From positions 124,001-188,000 of the forward strand of contig CBFICB010000005.1 of assembly GCA_965661005.1 (NCBI GenBank): 64,000 nt of DNA, written 5' to 3'. How positions within the stretch are numbered: the stretch's first letter is position 1; every line of letters begins with the position of its first letter. Positions 1-8,612 of this stretch are shown piece by piece. This DNA comes from UBA5109 sp965661005. GTDB taxonomy: Bacteria > Pseudomonadota > Gammaproteobacteria > Pseudomonadales > Pseudohongiellaceae. Below the pieces are notes generated by a model that was given only the letters and a program-made list of their open reading frames with translations, was not told the DNA's origin and did no database searches. The translations under genes and the position numbers were made by a program.

Positions 1-429
1 TCTGCCTTTGGCACGCTTTCGGGGATTGGCTGGGAGTGGGTTAATGGCGGATTTTTATTGGGAGGTTTGCTGCTGTTATACAAACGCATTATTGGATGGC
101 AGATTCCTGTCGCTATGCTGGGTAGTTTATTATTGATGTCTGCTTTATTTTATGACGGTGGCAGTTCAGTAAGCGGAGGTTCTCCCTTAATGCATTTATT
201 TGGCGGTGGCACGATGCTGGGAGCCTTTTTTATAGCAACAGATCCTGTAACCGCATCAACCACACCCAGAGGTCGCTTAATTTATGGAGCAATGATTGGT
301 GTCGTGACTTATGTTATTCGAGTTTGGGGCGCCTACCCGGATGGCATTGCCTTTGCTGTGCTCCTCGGGAATTTTGCAGCACCGTTCATTGATTACTACA
401 CCCAGCCAAAACCTTCAGATCATGCCTAA
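1..429 (+). CDS. rnfD: RNF electron transport complex subunit D (5' partial)
   Basis: Membrane subunit of the ion-pumping RNF complex, which links ferredoxin and NAD(H) redox exchange. The reading frame is open from base 1, so the N-terminal part lies outside the window. The visible 142 residues hold the typical C-terminal half: hydrophobic segments, the glycine-rich SGGSPLMHLFGGG stretch, and the FIATDPVTASTTPRGR block characteristic of RnfD/NqrB C-termini, followed by a YPDGIAFAVLLGN segment. The stop overlaps the start of rnfG by 8 bases, which fits translational coupling in an rnfABCDGE operon. The covalent-flavin threonine of this family should be in the missing or first part and cannot be assigned with certainty, although T-rich DPVTASTTP is visible. 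Confidence 0.95.
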   Translation, partial: SAFGTLSGIGWEWVNGGFLLGGLLLLYKRIIGWQIPVAMLGSLLLMSALFYDGGSSVSGGSPLMHLFGGGTMLGAFFIATDPVTASTTPRGRLIYGAMIGVVTYVIRVWGAYPDGIAFAVLLGNFAAPFIDYYTQPKPSDHA

Positions 430-1066
430 GGAACTTCGACATTCCATTCTGCAAAATACAAGCAGACTTGTGATTTTTGCCGTGCTTGCGGGACTGGTAT
501 TAAGCATTGTATTTGCCCTTAGTGAGGCGCGTATAACAGACCAGAAGTTAAATGCAGAGCGCCGAGCACTAGGAATTATTTTCCCTCCTGATCAGCATGA
601 TAATGATTTAATTTCAGATAGCTTCATAATCGACATTGATAGTCATGATTTTAATAATCTGGAATTATTAGGCCTGCGCGAAAAAAGCAACGCTTATATT
701 GCTCGAAACAATATGCAAGTTAGCGGCCTGATCTTGCCTCTTGTAGCCCGTGACGGTTACAACGGTGATATTCATTTATTAATGGGTATTACCATAGAAG
801 GCTCTATAACGGGGCTTAGAGTTACAGCTCATCGAGAGACCCCCGGTCTTGGCGACCTTATTGATTTACGAATCTCAGACTGGATACTGTCTTTCAACAA
901 TCGCTCTTTAACTAATCCTGAAGTATCAGGCTGGACTGTCAGAAAGAATGGTGGAAATTTTGACCAGTTCACAGGTGCTACTATAACGCCGCGAGCTGTT
1001 ACTGTCGCTACAGCAAAAGCTCTGGAATTTTTTGAAAACAATAAATCACGATTGTTAGCTTTATGA
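422..1066 (+). CDS. rnfG: RNF electron transport complex subunit G, FMN-binding
   Basis: 214-residue RnfG, close to the usual 200-220. One N-terminal membrane helix (about residues 13-33) anchors a periplasmic FMN-binding domain. The flavinylation motif FTGATITP is present near the C-terminus; the third residue of GAT, near position 187, should carry the phosphoester-linked FMN. The HRETPGLGD block in the middle is also typical. The frame is open upstream of 422, but that part overlaps rnfD; the ATG at 422 overlaps the rnfD stop by 8 bases and gives a normal N-terminus (MPKELRHSILQNT), so it was chosen. Confidence 0.95.
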   Translation: MPKELRHSILQNTSRLVIFAVLAGLVLSIVFALSEARITDQKLNAERRALGIIFPPDQHDNDLISDSFIIDIDSHDFNNLELLGLREKSNAYIARNNMQVSGLILPLVARDGYNGDIHLLMGITIEGSITGLRVTAHRETPGLGDLIDLRISDWILSFNNRSLTNPEVSGWTVRKNGGNFDQFTGATITPRAVTVATAKALEFFENNKSRLLAL

Positions 1067-1076
1067 GCATTTTCAA

Positions 1077-1772
1077 ATGAAAACAGACCTAAACCAAATC
1101 AGCCAGCAGGCACTTTGGCATAATAACCCAGCGTTAGTGCAGCTCCTGGGTTTATGCCCCTTGCTAGCTGTGAGCTCTTCTGTGGTTAATGCTCTCGGCT
1201 TGTCCATAGCAACCACTATGGTTCTAATATTTTCCAACCTAATGGTTTCACTTGTTCGACATCAAGTTACCGTTGCAATCCGATTACCTGTGTTTGTTTT
1301 AATTATCGCAAGCTTAGTCACTTGTGCCGAATTACTAATGCAAGCCTACGCCTACTCTTTATATTTAAGCATTGGAATTTTTATACCTTTAATCGTGACT
1401 AATTGTGCAATACTCGGTCGCGCTGTTACTTTTGCCGTAAAGAATTCCCCAGCCCTTTCTGCATTTGATGGGCTAATGATGGGGCTTGGTTTCAGTGCCG
1501 TATTGATTCTTTTAGGTGCTTTTCGCGAGATTTTGGGCACCGGCAAGCTGTTTGCCAATTTGGATATTCTTTTGCCGATGGCAGCAAATTGGGAAATAAC
1601 AGTACTGCCCAACTATCCTGGATTCTTGTTGGCTCTGCTTCCGCCAGGAGCATTTTTATTTATGGCTTTGTTGTTGGCACTGAAGAATTTTATCGACAAG
1701 CAACTCGCTGAAAGCAATATAAAAAATATAAAGACTCAGCAATCTACAAATCTGGCTGAAGACCTAAGCTAA
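1077..1772 (+). CDS. rnfE: RNF electron transport complex subunit E
   Basis: 231-residue integral membrane protein with about six hydrophobic segments. It matches RnfE/RsxE in length and signature blocks: NPALVQLLGLCPLLAVSSS at the N-terminus, IFIPLIVTNCAILGRA in the middle (the cysteine-bearing helix thought to take part in intramembrane electron transfer) and FREILGTGKLF after it. It lies 10 bases after rnfG, so it is part of the same operon. The C-terminal 20 residues are hydrophilic and variable. Confidence 0.95.
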   Translation: MKTDLNQISQQALWHNNPALVQLLGLCPLLAVSSSVVNALGLSIATTMVLIFSNLMVSLVRHQVTVAIRLPVFVLIIASLVTCAELLMQAYAYSLYLSIGIFIPLIVTNCAILGRAVTFAVKNSPALSAFDGLMMGLGFSAVLILLGAFREILGTGKLFANLDILLPMAANWEITVLPNYPGFLLALLPPGAFLFMALLLALKNFIDKQLAESNIKNIKTQQSTNLAEDLS

Positions 1773-1822
1773 TTCTTAACTAGTTTTATTATGGCTGATT
1801 ATCTGACTGGAAGAAGCGCAAA

Positions 1823-2467
1823 ATGAACAAACAAAAACGCTCAGAAATTTTTTCCCGCTTACGTTCCGAAAATCCTAATCCAACAACAGAATTAAAATTT
1901 TCAAATGCATTTGAGTTGCTAGTTGCCGTAACACTATCTGCTCAATCAACCGATGTGGGAGTCAACAAAGCAACAGCCAAATTGTTCCCTGTCGCTAATA
2001 CTCCAGAAAAGATATATGCGCTAAGGGTTGAAGGTTTAAAAAAATATATTAAAACTATTGGCCTTTTTAATAATAAAGCAAAAAATATTATTGCTGCCTG
2101 TAAAATTTTAATAGAAAAACATAACTCTATCGTGCCTCAAGATCGTGAAGCACTTGAAGCGCTACCTGGAGTTGGCAGAAAAACCGCCAACGTTATTCTT
2201 AATACTGCCTTTCGCCAGCCGACTATGGCAGTGGATACTCATATATTCAGAGTGTCTAACAGGACTGGAATTGCTCCGGGTAAAAATGTACTGGAAGTTG
2301 AAAAAAAACTGCTTAAATTCATTCCAGAAGAATTTCTCCTGGATGCTCATCATTGGCTGATATTGCACGGGAGGTATACCTGCATCGCCAGAAAGCCGCG
2401 TTGTGGTTCTTGTATCATTGAAGATCTTTGCGAGTACAAACAAAAAGTTTATGAATTAAACAACTGA
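1823..2467 (+). CDS. nth: Endonuclease III (DNA glycosylase/AP lyase)
   Basis: 214-residue base-excision repair enzyme that removes oxidised pyrimidines and cleaves the AP site. The helix-hairpin-helix LPGVGRKTA carries the catalytic lysine K120, and the aspartate D138 sits in AVDTHIFRV. The [4Fe-4S] cluster ligands C187, C194, C197 and C203 follow the family pattern C-X6-C-X2-C-X5-C. Numbering is almost identical to the E. coli enzyme. The gene sits 50 bases after rnfE; the rnf-nth order is conserved in many gammaproteobacteria, probably as one transcript. Confidence 0.98.
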   Translation: MNKQKRSEIFSRLRSENPNPTTELKFSNAFELLVAVTLSAQSTDVGVNKATAKLFPVANTPEKIYALRVEGLKKYIKTIGLFNNKAKNIIAACKILIEKHNSIVPQDREALEALPGVGRKTANVILNTAFRQPTMAVDTHIFRVSNRTGIAPGKNVLEVEKKLLKFIPEEFLLDAHHWLILHGRYTCIARKPRCGSCIIEDLCEYKQKVYELNN

Positions 2468-2767
2468 TATAATCTTCTCAATTGGCAGTATTTAGTTAAG
2501 CATCACTCCAGTGAGTTAAGGATTGACCTCACATAGCGAAGACCGAATTTTCGAGCTCATCTCAGGTTCCCGAGTCGTCTCTATCAGGAAACGATGGATG
2601 AAGGCATCGCAGTTGTTGAAGTCGGCAATGTATTTGTTGCTGAAGGAGCCGACTTACTTACTGAAACCAGCGGGTCTTTCAAAATTCAGTAGAGCGTGAA
2701 TTTATAACAGCAATGTTGGTTCCTTGTATCTGCTATCTCTTCTAACTAGCTTGAATTTAGCACCGAT
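2468..2767. other. Intergenic region with a possible decayed coding fragment
   Basis: 300 bases between convergent nth and the cytochrome gene. No terminator with a U-run and no RNA gene was recognised. An open stretch on the plus strand from 2537 to 2692, with an in-frame ATG at 2594, encodes a 32-residue peptide (MDEGIAVVEVGNVFVAEGAD then a short tail). It has no ribosome binding site. It could be the end of a degraded gene or chance; I recognise no family. Confidence 0.3.
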
Positions 2768-3316
2768 TTATTGAACTTCCGCTGACCATACAAAACCATC
2801 ACGGTTAGGCATTTCAATTGCAGGAAGTATTTCGGCATTTAATACTGTTGTTTCATCCACTATTCCATTGATATTTAACAGGTACGCGGTCAAAGCATAA
2901 ACTTCATCATTGGATAAAGTTCCTGGTTGCTGAAAAGGCATTGCACGCCTTATATAATCGAAAACCGTTGTCGCATAGGGCCAATAGCTACCGACAGTCT
3001 TTACCGCATTTTCGGTATCCAAAGAACCATGACCTCCTGCCAATCTGTCATTGGTAGCACCTTCACCATTCGGACCGTGACAGGCAATACACTGGACTGC
3101 ATAAATGGCTGCGCCTTGTGTAACGCTTCCAGAACCTGCAGGTAAATTCTCACCCTTCGGGTTAATACTAATATCCCAACCCGCAACTTGTTCGGCTGTT
3201 GCTGAGACGCCTAGCCCGGGACCTTCCTGAGCAAGGGCTAATGAACACAGCCATAAATTTAAAACCAGAGCGTTCAAGACTAGAAAAATACGGCTAGATA
3301 TTTTATGAATAAGCAT
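2768..3316 (-). CDS. Mono-heme c-type cytochrome, SoxD-like, probable redox partner of SoxC
   Basis: 182 residues with a signal peptide (cleavage expected after LALAQ, about residue 30) and one heme-binding CIACH motif at residues 76-80. A methionine near 126 in AMPFQQPG is the likely sixth heme ligand, followed by the YALTAYLLN helix typical of class I cytochromes. It would accept electrons from the molybdenum subunit encoded just upstream. The GTG/ATG region is clear: a strong GGGGAGGT precedes the ATG, and the start overlaps the soxC end by 14 bases. Classical Paracoccus SoxD has two hemes and about 380 residues, so this is the short single-heme form. Confidence 0.85.
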   Translation of the reverse strand: MLIHKISSRIFLVLNALVLNLWLCSLALAQEGPGLGVSATAEQVAGWDISINPKGENLPAGSGSVTQGAAIYAVQCIACHGPNGEGATNDRLAGGHGSLDTENAVKTVGSYWPYATTVFDYIRRAMPFQQPGTLSNDEVYALTAYLLNINGIVDETTVLNAEILPAIEMPNRDGFVWSAEVQ

Positions 3317-4574
3317 TGCTCACCTCCCCATTTGAACTGACCTGCCAGGTTTGGATGGCATGATTGTGATAACCAAATTGCGTTCCGCGCTCACTAATCA
3401 GAGCAGAGCGAGTGGGTTGGACCGCCCCGGTTTCATCATAGGCACGGCTTTGTATCAATGCAGGGCCTCCATTCCAGCGCCATGGCATTCTAAAACGGGT
3501 CAGCGCTTTGGGTAATATCGGTCCGGAAAGTTCGGCCTCTCCCCAGGTCCTGCCGCCATCGGCTGATACTTCAACACGACTTATTCGCCCGGCTCCCGTC
3601 CAGGCAAGGCCTGATATTTGATAAAGCCCAGGACCACGCATGGTTTGCTGACCTGAAGGTGAGGTAATAATAGACTTTACGCCCATCTGAAAAGAAAACA
3701 GCCGAGCGCTGCCATCCGGCCATAAGTCGGAATATTTAGAGGTTTCGTCACGCGTCATGGTGGGCCCTTCAGTGACTTTAATACGACGTAACCATTTCAC
3801 ACTGGTATTGCCTTCCCAGCCTGGGAGAAATAAACGCATGGGATAGCCATTACCCGGGCGCAGTCTTTCACCGTTTTGGTAGAGTGCAATAATGGCATCA
3901 TCTCTGACTTTACTCATTGGAATACTTCGCGTCATTAACGATGAGTCTGCACCTTCAGCTAAAATCCACATGCCTTCACTTTGAACACCGGCTTCATCCA
4001 ATAATATGGATAAGGGCACACCAGTCCATTCACTGCACGAAAGCAAGCCATGTATGCTTTGGGCAGAGCCATCTACCGGCTGATCGGCATCCAGTGAACG
4101 GCTATTACCTGAACATTCTAGAAATTGAATTCTTGAAACCAGCGGGTAGCGACTCAAGGAGTCCAGATCAAATATCAGTGGGCGATCTACTAAACCGTGG
4201 ATTAATAATCTGTGTTCATCGGGATTAATATTTGGAATGCCGTTATGGTGTCTTTCAAAATGTAGGGCTCCAGGTGTAATCATGCCTTCCAAACTGCCAT
4301 GTGGCGTTCGAGAGGCCCCTGCACCCAATGCCGGGGGACTAAAACCGGGCAAGCGAACAACATCCGATTCATATTCAGAGCGGTTACCATAAGCTTCAGG
4401 CGGCCTGCCAGGAACGCTGCTCCAAGTATCAAGCTCTGGAGGAGCAGCCTGAGCGCTGAGAAAGCTTGCTCCGCCGGTAATCAGAGCTCCAGTCTTTAAA
4501 AATGCCCTTCTATGTAAAAGGCCATTCGCAGCAACGGCCTCAATTTGATCAACAGGATTATCTGTGTCACTCAT
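3303..4574 (-). CDS. soxC: Sulfite/sulfane dehydrogenase molybdenum subunit, SoxC-like
   Basis: 423-residue periplasmic oxidoreductase of the sulfite oxidase family. A twin-arginine signal (HRRAFLKTG, residues 21-29) shows export in folded form with the molybdopterin cofactor. The cofactor-ligating cysteine is C154 in FLECSGNS. The C-terminal half has the immunoglobulin-like dimerisation domain of the family (VEVSADGGRTWGEAEL). It forms an operon with the downstream c-type cytochrome. No soxXYZAB genes are in the window, so it could be a stand-alone sulfite dehydrogenase rather than part of a full thiosulfate-oxidising Sox system. Family assignment is firm; exact substrate is inferred. Confidence 0.88.
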   Translation of the reverse strand: MSDTDNPVDQIEAVAANGLLHRRAFLKTGALITGGASFLSAQAAPPELDTWSSVPGRPPEAYGNRSEYESDVVRLPGFSPPALGAGASRTPHGSLEGMITPGALHFERHHNGIPNINPDEHRLLIHGLVDRPLIFDLDSLSRYPLVSRIQFLECSGNSRSLDADQPVDGSAQSIHGLLSCSEWTGVPLSILLDEAGVQSEGMWILAEGADSSLMTRSIPMSKVRDDAIIALYQNGERLRPGNGYPMRLFLPGWEGNTSVKWLRRIKVTEGPTMTRDETSKYSDLWPDGSARLFSFQMGVKSIITSPSGQQTMRGPGLYQISGLAWTGAGRISRVEVSADGGRTWGEAELSGPILPKALTRFRMPWRWNGGPALIQSRAYDETGAVQPTRSALISERGTQFGYHNHAIQTWQVSSNGEVSNAYS

Positions 4575-4816
4575 GTTTATGCCTCTATCTAAAAATTGTT
4601 TTTAATATGACTGATATAATCGCACCCCGATACAGCATTGTATCCTTTACACTAAAAGATTCAATCCAAGGCAGTACCATAAAACAGAGAAAGAATAGAC
4701 TGCTAAACTTACTTGTTTTACATCAAACAGAACACACCTAGGCCAGCAGACTTTGACAAAGACCATTATTAAGATTTACATTTGAGTTTTAAAAATAATA
4801 ATCAATCAATATTCTC

Positions 4817-5656
4817 ATGAAACTAAAATCTTTATTTATCACCTTTTGCACTTCGGCCTCACTCATCGCTTTTTCTTCTTCTGCTCTGGCACAATGGCCA
4901 TTGTATATGGAAGGCGTACCGATGTTGCCAGACGGCAGCCCTGACTTTAATGCCGAGACACCAAGAACTCTGGATGGCAAACCTGATTTATCAGGCACCT
5001 GGGACTTCCCTTTCCCACATGAATCAGGCGTGCAAGGCAGACCGATTGGCGAACCAATAACCCCTCCGCCAGGCGTTCCACCCTATGCCACTTTTTGGGA
5101 TCAGGGCTTTGGTTTTGAGAATGGCCTTCCCTATCAACCCTGGGCGAGAGAAAAAAGAGAGGAACGCATAGCCAATCATGGTATTGAAAATCCTGACAGC
5201 TATTGCCTGCCATTGGGGCACATGCAATTTCATACTCATCCTCAACCTTTTGAAGTAATTCAATCTCCCGATCGATTAGTCATTCTTTATGAAGCCAGTT
5301 CAGGTGTGCGAGAAATATTTTTAGATGGCCGTCCACTGCCTCCTTTAGGCGAACCCATTCCAACCTGGTACGGTTATTCTGTCGGCCATTGGGAAGGTGA
5401 CACGCTGGTTGTTGTCACTAATAATTTCCGGGGCGATGGTTGGCTAGATTTTAATGGCAGCCCTACTACTGAACAATTAGTGATTACTGAACATTTCAAT
5501 CGTGTGAGCTATGGCCGCATGGAGCTGGATATCACTATCGATGACTCTGGCGCCTATACTGAAACCTTTGATTTAAGAGCTGATTTTACGATTATGCCCG
5601 GAGACAGTTTGATTGAATGGGTTTGTGAAAATGAAGCTTCTTCGGAATACTTTTAA
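4817..5656 (+). CDS. Secreted protein of unknown function
   Basis: 279 residues with a signal peptide (cleavage expected after SSALAQ, near residue 26). The mature part starts with a proline-rich segment containing GKPDLSGTW, a motif I know from large families of uncharacterised exported proteins in Acidobacteria and marine gammaproteobacteria. Two cysteines are present (DSYCLPLG and EWVCENE). The second half is rich in beta-strand patterns (GHWEGDTLVVVTNNF). It is 12 bases upstream of a DUF6152 gene, a pairing seen repeatedly in such families. No catalytic motif was recognised. No clear ribosome binding site precedes the ATG. Confidence 0.75.
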   Translation: MKLKSLFITFCTSASLIAFSSSALAQWPLYMEGVPMLPDGSPDFNAETPRTLDGKPDLSGTWDFPFPHESGVQGRPIGEPITPPPGVPPYATFWDQGFGFENGLPYQPWAREKREERIANHGIENPDSYCLPLGHMQFHTHPQPFEVIQSPDRLVILYEASSGVREIFLDGRPLPPLGEPIPTWYGYSVGHWEGDTLVVVTNNFRGDGWLDFNGSPTTEQLVITEHFNRVSYGRMELDITIDDSGAYTETFDLRADFTIMPGDSLIEWVCENEASSEYF

Positions 5657-5667
5657 GGAATAACTTT

Positions 5668-6066
5668 ATGAAAGCTAAATTAAAAAATGCTGTCCTGCTA
5701 CTGAGTATTGTTTTGATTCCTCTACCCTTATTCGCACACCATAACTGGCTGGCACAGTTTGATCCGGAAAAGCCTGTTATCGTTTCCGGCACGGTTGTCC
5801 AACTACAAATGGTCAACCCGCACGCACGTTTATTTGTTGATGAAGTGCTTGAAAACGGTGAAATATTTCACTGGAATTTCGAAATGGCAGCGGCGTCGAT
5901 GCTCATGCGTCAAGGCATTAGACGAGACACACTTAAGCCCGGTGATATAGTTGAAATACATGCCGCACTCGCCAGAAACGTAGACAATATTGCCAATGTT
6001 GAATTTGTCGTCCAGTTTGATTCTGAAGGCAATGAAGTGTTTAGGTTTGGCTCAGCAAGAGAATAA
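5668..6066 (+). CDS. Secreted DUF6152 family protein
   Basis: 132 residues with a signal peptide ending near LFAHH. The mature start AHHNWLAQFDPEKP, then GTVVQLQMVNPHARLFVD and the basic LMRQGIRRDTLKPGD block, are the hallmarks of DUF6152, small periplasmic beta-barrel-like (OB-like) proteins of unknown function. AAGGA lies 8 bases before the ATG. It follows the secreted protein gene by 11 bases and the two are surely co-transcribed. Its proximity to the Sox-like pair is head to head, so shared function is possible but unproven. Confidence 0.8.
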   Translation: MKAKLKNAVLLLSIVLIPLPLFAHHNWLAQFDPEKPVIVSGTVVQLQMVNPHARLFVDEVLENGEIFHWNFEMAAASMLMRQGIRRDTLKPGDIVEIHAALARNVDNIANVEFVVQFDSEGNEVFRFGSARE

Positions 6067-6469
6067 ACTTATCCAAGTTTTAGTTATGCCCTGACCGTTT
6101 TCTATCCAAAACGAACGTTGTCATTTCTAATAAATTGTCCTGACCTTAAGCTATTATGTTTCAGTATCTCTGAGCGAAATCAAATTGAAAGATAAGGCAT
6201 GAATCACAAAGTCGAGGAGAAAATCGTGGGGATCAGTCATATTTAATTACAGAAGTTTCATTTTGATTTTCCACCAAAAAAATCTATGTTTTTTAGAGTC
6301 CAGCTCTGCCGAAAGTCAATCTCAGTAATTATAAGACTAAAGAATGTTTGCTTTTGAATGAGAATCAATCTTGGCATTTGTCAAACAAATGCACTTAAAA
6401 GAATTGGTAATCCACTGAAAAAATTAAAAGATTTTTTGTTGAATTTAATTAATAATTTTTTTAAATAAT
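6067..6469. other. AT-rich intergenic region with one perfect palindrome
   Basis: 403 bases between two convergent genes. No coding frame, RNA gene or strong terminator was recognised. A perfect hairpin with an 8-base stem (GCATTTGT / ACAAATGC, loop CAA) lies at 6374-6392 but has no T-run on either side, so it could be a protein-binding palindrome or an mRNA hairpin. The last 60 bases before 6470 are almost only A and T. Confidence 0.5.
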
Positions 6470-7333
6470 TTAATCTTTTTTATCCTTGCTCCATTCGCGT
6501 CGATTGATGGCATAGCCTGTAACCTTGCCATTAAAAGGCAATGCAAGCATCCCAGGCAATCTATCTACCTGCTTTGAATCTCGATACCCATTTATACCAA
6601 TAGTCATGTTTTCATGCCCTCCTCGCGGCTGGGCGATATAGGTTCCGAACAGCCGATCCCAGAGAGAAAGATTGAAGCCAAAATTACTATTTGCCTCATT
6701 GTCTTCAACCGAGTGATGCACACGGTGCATATCAGGTGTCACTACCAAAAGTCTAAGAACATGATCGAGTCCCGGCGGCAAGCGCACATTCCCATGATTG
6801 AACATAGCCATGGCATTCAATATCACTTCGAAAATCACAACAGCCACAACCGGAGGACCTAATACCACAATAGCGGCAAACTTGATCAGCATTGAGAGAA
6901 TAATCTCGATGGGATGAAAACGAGAACCTGTTGTTACGTCGTAATCCAGATCTGCATGATGGACGCGATGCACACGCCACAAGACTGGCACAGCATGGAC
7001 CATGACATGCTGTAGATAAATAATAAAATCCAGTGCCACTACTGATAGTACCAAAGCCACAATGGAAGGAAGCCTGTAATAATTTAATAAGCCCCAGCCG
7101 TTATCCCTAGCAAAAATAGCGACTCCGACAGCCGCCGCTGGAAAAAGCAAACGCAGGACGATGCTGTTTAAAAATACCAAACCCAGGTTACTGCTCCAGC
7201 GCACGGTTTTGGAAACAGTTAAGTGACGCTTGGGCGCGACGATTTCCCAAAACGCCATAAACACTAACACTCCGAAAAAAAAACTTAACCGGATAAAGGC
7301 TTCCCGCTGAATAATAAATTCTTCCAAAGTCAT
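6470..7333 (-). CDS. Sterol desaturase/fatty acid hydroxylase family protein
   Basis: 287-residue membrane di-iron oxygenase. About four membrane segments surround the histidine clusters HVMVH, HRVHH (WRVHRVHHADLDYD) and a second HRVHH (PDMHRVHHSVED), plus an FNHGN box; these bind the two irons in the superfamily. Bacterial members act on fatty acids, hopanoids, sterols, carotenoids or ether lipids, and the sequence does not tell which. It stands alone with no lipid gene next to it. The ATG is at 7333; the TTTGGAAG sequence after it is coding. Confidence 0.88.
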   Translation of the reverse strand: MTLEEFIIQREAFIRLSFFFGVLVFMAFWEIVAPKRHLTVSKTVRWSSNLGLVFLNSIVLRLLFPAAAVGVAIFARDNGWGLLNYYRLPSIVALVLSVVALDFIIYLQHVMVHAVPVLWRVHRVHHADLDYDVTTGSRFHPIEIILSMLIKFAAIVVLGPPVVAVVIFEVILNAMAMFNHGNVRLPPGLDHVLRLLVVTPDMHRVHHSVEDNEANSNFGFNLSLWDRLFGTYIAQPRGGHENMTIGINGYRDSKQVDRLPGMLALPFNGKVTGYAINRREWSKDKKD

Positions 7334-7568
7334 ATTAGAATCGGCTCTTTATTAATAGAAATTAATAGCATTAAAATATATCTGTGCATAGGACTGTTCA
7401 AACGGCTCCACCTCAATCGGATAATGATAAAGTAATACGTTAGCTTCAAGGCACCTAGATCAAAAAAATGAATCGATGTGACCTGGCTTCAAACCATCCA
7501 TTCATGAGTTGTCATTAACTAACAGCTTTTTAAATGATGATTGAGTTAATAATAGCTATCTTAACTGC
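7334..7568. other. Intergenic region, nothing recognised
   Basis: 235 AT-rich bases between two minus-strand genes. It should contain the promoter of the desaturase gene. I see no convincing hairpin terminator, repeat or RNA gene. Confidence 0.4.
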
Positions 7569-8183
7569 CTAGAACTTTTCATTCTTAACTAATAAAGGAA
7601 TTACAAGCCACTCAGCCACGATTAAATTCGGTACCCAGCAAAGCCAGGCAATTAGAGGATAAGCCTCATCAAAAGGTATTCCTGATATTAAAAATGCGGG
7701 TAAATATATTCTTAGGCTCAAGGCCGCCAAAGTAAGAGCGTAACTTCTAATCATCCAGCGCTGATGGGCGATAATGTTTTTTTTCCTGATAAAGTTAAAG
7801 GCAATTATGGTTGCACTTACCCAAGATACAGCTAGCAGCGCAAAGCCATAATGACCCGCTAAGCCTCCAGATGAATTTAGAGCAAGATAAAACCCTGAAA
7901 TGCCAGCGACCACTACACCGACAATATAAGTTAATCCTAATGCTCGATGTACTTTTGGCTTGCCTGTTCTTAAGCGTTTACTGAATTGAGATGCGCCAAT
8001 TATGATGACAATGCCGCCACCAAGAAAATGTAAAAAAGAACCTAAAAATGAAGAGTCAAGAATACCAACTACAAACTCACTTCGAGCCTCACTGATAAAA
8101 ATCATTGATAATGCATAAAAGCCGATAAACACGGCGAAAAAGACGACTAATATCCATGAAGCCTTTTGAAGAAAGGTAATCAA
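7569..8183 (-). CDS. DUF2306 family membrane protein
   Basis: 204 residues with about six membrane segments. The family signatures are a histidine in the second helix (FLHFLGGG), PKVHRALGLTYI, and AHQRWMIRSYALTLAALSLRIYLP. Function is unknown in the family. The first codon is TTG at 8183, preceded at good distance by AAGGAGA; the nearby ATG at 8187 is in another frame. No functional partner is adjacent. Confidence 0.85.
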   Translation of the reverse strand: MITFLQKASWILVVFFAVFIGFYALSMIFISEARSEFVVGILDSSFLGSFLHFLGGGIVIIIGASQFSKRLRTGKPKVHRALGLTYIVGVVVAGISGFYLALNSSGGLAGHYGFALLAVSWVSATIIAFNFIRKKNIIAHQRWMIRSYALTLAALSLRIYLPAFLISGIPFDEAYPLIAWLCWVPNLIVAEWLVIPLLVKNEKF

Positions 8184-8361
8184 TGCATTCTCCTTCTATA
8201 ACTTAGTTTGTTATAACTTAGTTTGCCATCTCTGTTTAATTAACTAACTTTACTTTTATTGCATATATGACCAAATCAATCAAATAATTTAATCTATAAC
8301 TTATTAAATCTTAGTCGTTTAAGCTACAAGGTGTCTTTGCTATTTTCTCTATCACAGTTCA

Positions 8362-8469
8362 TTGAAATATGATGAAGCAGAAAAAGCAAAGGAAATGGAG
8401 GTAATAGAGCAAATGGAGAAAAAAGAGCAAATAGAAGAACTAGAGAAACTAGAAGAAATAAAAAAGTAA
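8362..8469 (+). other. Short charged coiled-coil-like open frame in low-complexity DNA
   Basis: Purine-rich plus-strand DNA encodes 35 residues made almost only of E, K, I, L, M and Q (for example MEKKEQIEELEKLEEIKK). The only candidate start is a TTG without a ribosome binding site, and the frame is open back to a stop at about 8320. The pattern resembles a heptad repeat. It could be the eroded end of a gene or simple-sequence DNA that happens to be open; I do not call it a gene. Confidence 0.2.
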
Positions 8470-8530
8470 AGAGTTCGAAAAAATAGAGACAGCTAGACAG
8501 TAAGCGAGCCACCTAGCGCCTGACCACCTT

Positions 8531-8570
8531 GCCAACTAGCCAACTGACCAACTGGCCAACTGACCAACTA
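8531..8570. repeat. Five tandem copies of an 8-bp unit
   Basis: Five consecutive octamers of the form (G/A)CCAACT(A/G). The units are at 8531, 8539, 8547, 8555 and 8563 and differ only in the first and last bases. A related GACCACCT precedes them. The array is in non-coding DNA between a DUF2306 gene and a hypothetical gene, within a 429-base gap (8184-8612) that otherwise holds only the purine-rich stretch. Confidence 0.85.
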
Positions 8571-8612
8571 GAGAGATGAAATGCGCCCCAAAACAAATAG
8601 TGAAACTGCTAC

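Noticed and set aside
2551..2600. tRNA-like GGTTCC sequence in the nth-soxD gap
   Set aside because: No acceptor stem or cloverleaf can be formed around it.
4502..4741. Plus-strand 79-codon frame upstream of the secreted protein gene
   Set aside because: It is partly antisense to the soxC signal region, and the rest is divergent promoter DNA.
8324..8512. Minus-strand 62-codon Leu/Phe-rich frame
   Set aside because: It is the antisense of the purine-rich low-complexity stretch, and its hydrophobic composition is a direct result of that.
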